A stretch of DNA of 10,695 bases from JAUXFK01 sp034189035 (GTDB taxonomy: Bacteria > Desulfobacterota > UBA8473). Shown one piece after another: positions 7,031 through 10,695 of the stretch. The first letter of the stretch is position 1; every line of letters begins with the position of its first letter. The translations under genes were made by a program, and so were the position numbers. The notes under the pieces were generated by a model. That model saw nothing but the letters and a program-made list of their open reading frames with translations, was not told the origin of the DNA and searched no databases. The DNA is taken from the NCBI GenBank assembly GCA_034189035.1, contig JAXHVA010000127.1, positions 1-10,695 of the forward strand, in the 5' to 3' direction.

Positions 7031-7898
7031 TTTTATCCTCCTGTTGTTGCGTTCTTGTTAATTTCAAACTCTCCTGATAGACATCTCTTTTAGATATACC
7101 CATATCCTTTGAAATCATACTTATTAATTCTTTTATCGGCAGATCGAACTTTTTCTGATAGTCAATCAATAGATTTTTTATAAAAGCATCGTCAGTTTTA
7201 TTTTTGTCGATATTACCCGAAAGCAAAAGGGTGATCTCTCCTTTAATTCGTTTTCCTTCTAACCTTATTATGATATCGGAAATTTTTCCTCGTATCACCT
7301 CTTCAAAGACCTTAGTGAGTTCTCTGGTTAATACTACTTCTCTATCTCCACATATATTGAGTAAGTCGAAAAGAGTCGTTCGAATCCTATTGGGAGATTC
7401 ATATAAAATGATTGTTCTTTTTTCTTCTTTTATATTTTCAATACGTTTTCTCCTTGCAATGGTTTTACTCGGAAGAAAACCCTCGAATATAAATCTATCC
7501 GTAGGAAGGCCTGAAATACTAAGAGCAGCTGTCGCTGCCGAAGGACCCGGTACAGGCGTAACCTCGATATCATTTTTAAGTGCAAGATTTATAAGGTAAT
7601 ACCCAGGATCTGAAATCCCAGGAGTGCCAGCATCTGATACGAGAGCTATTCTTTTACCTGTATCGAGCATTAACAGGATTTGTTTCCCTTTAGCATATTT
7701 ATTGTGTTCATGATAGCTTACAAGCGGAGTTTTAATGCTGTAATACTTAAGAAGGATCCCTGTTCTCCTCGTATCTTCAGCGGCAATGATATCCACTTCC
7801 TTTAGTATGCGAACTGCCCTGAAAGTAATGTCCTCCAGATTGCCAATAGGTGTCGCAACAATGTAAAGTATACCTTTATGCTGGGGAGGTTTTTTCAT
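7005..7898 (-). CDS. rsmI: 16S rRNA (cytidine1402-2'-O)-methyltransferase RsmI
   Basis: Uses S-adenosylmethionine to methylate the 2'-hydroxyl of C1402 in the decoding centre of 16S rRNA. The 297 residues carry the tetrapyrrole-methylase fold with the RsmI signatures: ATPIGNLEDIT (15-25), AAEDTRRTG (39-47), LVSDAGTPGISDPG (86-99), PVPGPSA (115-121), EGFLP (139-143) and LYESPNRI (165-172). The C-terminal part (about 250-285), DLPIKELISMISKDMGISKR, fits the small helix-turn-helix domain at the end of RsmI. The start at 7898 lacks a strong ribosome-binding site (only GGGTGA about 14 bases upstream); translation may depend on eno, whose stop is 35 bases away. A charged tail (EDKNGKDRCFL) overlaps the start of pilT. 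Confidence 0.96.
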   Translation of the reverse strand: MKKPPQHKGILYIVATPIGNLEDITFRAVRILKEVDIIAAEDTRRTGILLKYYSIKTPLVSYHEHNKYAKGKQILLMLDTGKRIALVSDAGTPGISDPGYYLINLALKNDIEVTPVPGPSAATAALSISGLPTDRFIFEGFLPSKTIARRKRIENIKEEKRTIILYESPNRIRTTLFDLLNICGDREVVLTRELTKVFEEVIRGKISDIIIRLEGKRIKGEITLLLSGNIDKNKTDDAFIKNLLIDYQKKFDLPIKELISMISKDMGISKRDVYQESLKLTRTQQQEDKNGKDRCFL

Positions 7899-7933
7899 AT
7901 TTTATAAGAACTTCACCCTATTCAATGGTTTAA

Positions 7934-9217
7934 TCATAGGTTATATAATATATCTTTTCCGCTAAAAACGGCTTCCTTACCGAGTTGTTCCTCTATTCTG
8001 ATGAGTTGGTTGTATTTGGCTACCCTGTCTGTCCTTGAGACAGAACCTGTTTTAATCTGTCCAGTATTACAGGCAACGACCAGATCTGCAATTGTTGTGT
8101 CCTCTGTCTCCCCAGATCTGTGAGAGACGACAGCAGTGTACCCTGCCCTTTTTGCCATCTCTATAGCATCCATAGTCTCTGTAAGAGTTCCTATCTGATT
8201 CACCTTTATCAGGATTGAGTTTGCAATACCCCTCTCAATACCCTTCTTAAATATTCTGGTGTTGGTTACAAATATATCATCTCCTACAATCTGTATTCTT
8301 TTACCAAGGCGTTTGGTAAGTAGTTCCCATCCTTCCCAATCGTTCTCTGCCAATCCGTCTTCTATAGATATGATAGGGTATTTTTCAACCAGATCACAGT
8401 AAAAAGTGATCATATCTTCTGAGGTTTTATCAGGGCTTTTTTCTGCCTCTAATCGATATATACTGTCTTTATAAAATGAGCTGGCAGCAGAGTCAAGGGC
8501 TATAAATACATCCTTTCCTGCTTTATAGCCGGCTTTTTCTATGCCCTTCAGTATGACTTTTATTGCCTCTTCATTTGAATTCAAATTTGGTGCAAAACCC
8601 CCTTCATCTCCCACTGCTGTATTATATCCCTTTTCTTTGAGTATTGTCTTCAGGCTATGGAATATCTCTACTCCTATCTTAAGGGCATGGCTGAAAGAGT
8701 CTGCACCAAGGGGCATGACCATAAATTCTTGAATATCAACATTATTGTCTGCATGTGCCCCGCCATTGAGGATATTCATCATGGGTACAGGCAAAACCTT
8801 GGCATTTACTCCTCCCAGATACTGGTATAAAGGAAGATCAAGGACCTCTGCTGCTGCCTTAGCTACTGCAAGTGAGACACCTAAAATAGCATTCGCTCCT
8901 AATTTTTTCTTATTCTCTGTACCATCGAGTTCAATGAGTTTTGAATCAATTTGATTCTGATTTATAGCATCTAAACCTATGATCTCTGAACGAATAGTTT
9001 CATTAATATTAATGACGGCTCTGCTCACCCCTTTGCCGAAAAAATTTTTTTTATCTCCGTCCCGAAGTTCTATTGCTTCTCTTTCTCCAGTAGATGCACC
9101 AGAAGGAACAGATGCCCTTCCAATCACTCCACTTTCAAGTAATACATCGACTTCAACAGTTGGATTACCCCGAGAATCGAGAATCTGTCTGCCGTGTATA
9201 TCCGCTATCTTGCTCAT
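7934..9217 (-). CDS. eno: enolase (phosphopyruvate hydratase)
   Basis: Interconverts 2-phosphoglycerate and phosphoenolpyruvate in glycolysis and gluconeogenesis; a cytoplasmic, magnesium-dependent enzyme, in many bacteria also part of the RNA degradosome. I choose ATG 9217-9215 (427 residues, starting MSKIADIHGRQILDSRGNPT) over the in-frame TTG at 9223-9221, because AGGAGG at 9227-9232 is nine bases from the ATG but only three from the TTG. Active-site residues all fit the Escherichia coli enzyme with an offset of four: E205 (VGDEGG) and K338 (LIKVNQ) as acid/base, D242, E286 and D313 as metal ligands, H155 in NGGAHADNN, and K389. The signature SHRSGETEDTTIADL (366-380) is intact. It appears to be the first gene of a five-gene operon. 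Confidence 0.98.
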   Translation of the reverse strand: MSKIADIHGRQILDSRGNPTVEVDVLLESGVIGRASVPSGASTGEREAIELRDGDKKNFFGKGVSRAVININETIRSEIIGLDAINQNQIDSKLIELDGTENKKKLGANAILGVSLAVAKAAAEVLDLPLYQYLGGVNAKVLPVPMMNILNGGAHADNNVDIQEFMVMPLGADSFSHALKIGVEIFHSLKTILKEKGYNTAVGDEGGFAPNLNSNEEAIKVILKGIEKAGYKAGKDVFIALDSAASSFYKDSIYRLEAEKSPDKTSEDMITFYCDLVEKYPIISIEDGLAENDWEGWELLTKRLGKRIQIVGDDIFVTNTRIFKKGIERGIANSILIKVNQIGTLTETMDAIEMAKRAGYTAVVSHRSGETEDTTIADLVVACNTGQIKTGSVSRTDRVAKYNQLIRIEEQLGKEAVFSGKDILYNL

Positions 9218-9226
9218 AAACAAATT

Positions 9227-9232
9227 CCTCCT
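9227..9232 (-). promoter_or_regulatory. ribosome-binding site deciding the eno start
   Basis: A full AGGAGG on the minus strand, nine bases from ATG 9217-9215 and only three from TTG 9223-9221. The spacing selects the ATG, which also gives the standard MSKI N-terminus of bacterial enolases. Confidence 0.85.
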
Positions 9233-9253
9233 TTTTCATGCCTCTCATTTAAA

Positions 9254-9283
9254 ATTATGTATAATTTAATACTATAAAGTAAA
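9254..9283 (-). promoter_or_regulatory. candidate promoter for the eno-rsmI-pilT operon
   Basis: In the 95-base gap between the phosphatase stop (9313) and eno, the minus strand has TTTACT (9283-9278), 18 bases, then CATAAT (9259-9254). The -10 matches five of six consensus bases and the -35 four of six. The gap is very AT-rich, so alternative pairings are possible. No hairpin terminator for the upstream gene was seen, so readthrough from it cannot be excluded. Confidence 0.3.
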
Positions 9284-9312
9284 AAGTCACCATCACGCTT
9301 CAAGAACATTTT

Positions 9313-10134
9313 TTAAAAAGCTAAATGTTGCAAAATCTTTAAAATGGCCTCATTCCACCCGTTCGGGCCTATTTGTGAGGCAAAAAGAATGCTGGAAAGG
9401 TCATCTATACTCTCATATCCCCCTTTAGGTTTCTTAACCAATACAGGAATATCAACCGACTGCAGCATGGAAATATCATTGTAGCTGTCACCTATGGCAA
9501 TGGTTTTTAATTCAGGGTGTTTCTCTTTATAGATTTCTGAGATGATATTTACTGCCTTTCCCTTATCATTATCTCCTACTAAGCATACAAAACGCCCCCC
9601 CCTAGTGAGATTTAGATTCATTCTCTTTGTAGTTTTTTCAAGCGAATTATAGTCCTCATTTGTACCTTTAAAGAGAAAAGGCTCCGAGTATTCTCGTTTC
9701 TTTGCCAATATTGCATCTTCTTTGGAAAGCCCGGTTAAATCCGTTAGCTCATCCACTTCCATTTCAAAAAACCCTCTGATTTTATTTCCAAAGGTATCTT
9801 TAAGGTCTTTAAATTTTTTTATTAATTCTTCATAACGAATACCCAATTCTATCACATTATACCCATCTTTGTTAGTGGAATCTCTTTCTTTGAGAATTTG
9901 AATATCAGGGATAAAAACCGCACCGCCGTTTTCGCTAATAAATGGGGCTTTGTTATCGAGTCTTGTCCTCCACACTTCAATCTCTGCTCTGGTTTTACTA
10001 CTGCATAAGACAAGAGGAATATCCCTTTCTTTTATTCTATTCAAGGCCTCTTTAGCGGCATCGAAGGAATAAGTATTGTGATCCAACAATGTACCGTCAA
10101 GGTCAGAAAAGATTATTAACTTTTTATTTTTCAT
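9313..10134 (-). CDS. mpgP: HAD-IIB phosphatase, mannosyl-3-phosphoglycerate phosphatase type
   Basis: A Cof-like HAD phosphatase. In this subfamily the known reaction removes phosphate from mannosyl-3-phosphoglycerate to give mannosylglycerate, a compatible solute. The 273 residues are full length. Motif I is FSDLDGTLLD (D11 nucleophile, D13), motif II LVLCSSKTRAEIE (S45), then a IIB cap with PFISENGGAVFIP and the subfamily motif REYSEPF (147-153). Motif III is K191 in DNDKGKAV, motif IV IGDSYND (D216, D220). The ending GPNGWNEAI (256-264) is also typical of mannosyl-3-phosphoglycerate phosphatases. The ribosome-binding site is weak (AAAGAG three bases from the ATG). The gene starts 22 bases behind the TPR gene. 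No mannosyl-3-phosphoglycerate synthase is in view, so the substrate is inferred; related enzymes (YedP) lack a known partner. Confidence 0.85.
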   Translation of the reverse strand: MKNKKLIIFSDLDGTLLDHNTYSFDAAKEALNRIKERDIPLVLCSSKTRAEIEVWRTRLDNKAPFISENGGAVFIPDIQILKERDSTNKDGYNVIELGIRYEELIKKFKDLKDTFGNKIRGFFEMEVDELTDLTGLSKEDAILAKKREYSEPFLFKGTNEDYNSLEKTTKRMNLNLTRGGRFVCLVGDNDKGKAVNIISEIYKEKHPELKTIAIGDSYNDISMLQSVDIPVLVKKPKGGYESIDDLSSILFASQIGPNGWNEAILKILQHLAF

Positions 10135-10156
10135 GACTCTTTAAATCCCATACGCA

Positions 10157-10695
10157 CTAATTGGAAAACTGAAAACGTATTTTACCTGGATTTATCTCAT
10201 AGGCCTTTTGGAATTCGGCAATTGCTTCTTTTTCCATTCCTTTATTTAGATAAGCTTTACCGATGCCTTCGTGAGCTCTTCCATTGTTTGTGTCGATATT
10301 GAGTGCCTTTCTAAATTCAGCGATCGCCTCATTAAACATCTGTCTGTCGTTATAAATATTTCCTAGATTAATATATGCATTTGCGTAATGTGGACAGATT
10401 TTTGTCGCTTTTTCAAATTCTGCGATAGCCTCATCTATCAGCCCCTTTTTATAATAAGAACTGGCAAGATTGTTTAGTGCTTTTACAAAATATGGTTCTA
10501 TTTCAAGTGCTTTCCTAGATTCTGAAATGGCTTTTTCTAAAAATCCTTTCTCATCATAATGGCATCCAAGATTAGCATGAGTTCTTGCCTTATTCGGTGA
10601 TTTTTTCACACAGTCCTTCCAGAGGGTCAAGTCATTTTGCCAGATTTTATTTCTCTGGTATGTCCCTATAGCCAGAATAAGGGCAATGAAGACAA
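10157..10695 (-). CDS. C-terminal part of a membrane-anchored TPR-repeat protein (5' end beyond window)
   Basis: The frame is open to the right edge, so the gene begins outside the window. 178 codons are visible. They start with a hydrophobic stretch (VFIALILAIGTY), the end of a transmembrane helix, then RNKIWQNDLTLWKDCVKKSP and ARTHANLG. The W-x(4)-LW-x(4)-SP-x(4)-A linker just before the TPRs is characteristic of large multi-pass proteins with GT-C glycosyltransferase-like (PMT/TMTC-type) N-termini and C-terminal TPRs. Four consecutive 34-residue TPRs follow, each with the A/G-x(3)-Y-x(4)-x-EAIAEF-x-KA pattern, three of them carrying EAIAEF. The stop at 10159-10157 lies 22 bases before the phosphatase gene, suggesting cotranscription. 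A start at TTG 10630, which would give 157 residues, is not credible because the sequence upstream is clearly coding. Confidence 0.85.
   Translation of the reverse strand, partial: VFIALILAIGTYQRNKIWQNDLTLWKDCVKKSPNKARTHANLGCHYDEKGFLEKAISESRKALEIEPYFVKALNNLASSYYKKGLIDEAIAEFEKATKICPHYANAYINLGNIYNDRQMFNEAIAEFRKALNIDTNNGRAHEGIGKAYLNKGMEKEAIAEFQKAYEINPGKIRFQFSN

Noticed and set aside
7204..7599. 131-codon plus-strand frame
   Set aside because: Lies entirely opposite rsmI, whose conserved motifs prove the minus strand is the coding one; no ribosome-binding site or known family.
9215..9223. Enolase start at TTG 9223
   Set aside because: Only three bases from the AGGAGG; the ATG at 9217 has proper spacing and the standard N-terminus.

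Overview
This is an AT-rich bacterial window. Every well-supported gene lies on the minus strand, so transcription runs from right to left. The gene set is a lipid- or pilus-bearing Gram-negative type: a secreted AMIN-domain peptidoglycan amidase, two type IV pilus retraction ATPases, a zinc-ribbon/receiver-like protein and a small DUF6485-type Cys-rich protein. This suggests a member of the Desulfobacterota ('deltaproteobacteria') or a related uncultured phylum. That placement is inferred from gene types only; there is no rRNA in the window.

Layout from right to left. (1) 10695-10157 is the C-terminal end of a membrane protein whose gene starts beyond the right edge: the end of a hydrophobic helix, then four TPR repeats. 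(2) 10134-9313 is a HAD-superfamily phosphatase of the mannosyl-3-phosphoglycerate phosphatase type. (3) After a 95-base gap with a possible promoter comes a tight run of five genes: enolase (eno), the 16S rRNA 2'-O-methyltransferase rsmI, pilT, a second PilT/PilU-type ATPase, and a zinc-ribbon plus degenerate-receiver protein. rsmI and pilT overlap by 26 bases and the other gaps are 25-59 bases, so these probably form one operon joining central metabolism and ribosome modification to pilus retraction. (4) 3994-3458 has no intact gene. It holds a plus-strand remnant that looks like a HicB-type antitoxin. (5) An M18 aminopeptidase and an N-acetylmuramoyl-L-alanine amidase form a coupled pair with a 7-base gap. 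(6) A 67-residue DUF6485-type Cys-rich protein follows, with its own good sigma70-like promoter. (7) 1-578 is gene debris: a broken, truncated P-loop ATPase start (AAA_14/DUF4143-like) on the minus strand, a possible C-terminal gene tail on the plus strand, and a plus-strand promoter/RBS/mini-ORF arrangement.

Three corrections matter for annotation. The enolase start is the ATG at 9217, not an upstream TTG. The second pilus ATPase starts at the ATG at 5888, not the upstream TTG at 5903. The TPR gene does not start inside the window, because its frame is open to the right edge.

No rRNA, tRNA, CRISPR array, intact mobile element or convincing intrinsic terminator was seen. The least-described element is the zinc-ribbon/pseudo-receiver protein encoded directly behind the two retraction ATPases. 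It is a candidate regulator of type IV pilus activity. I found no clear-cut new defence or mobile system.
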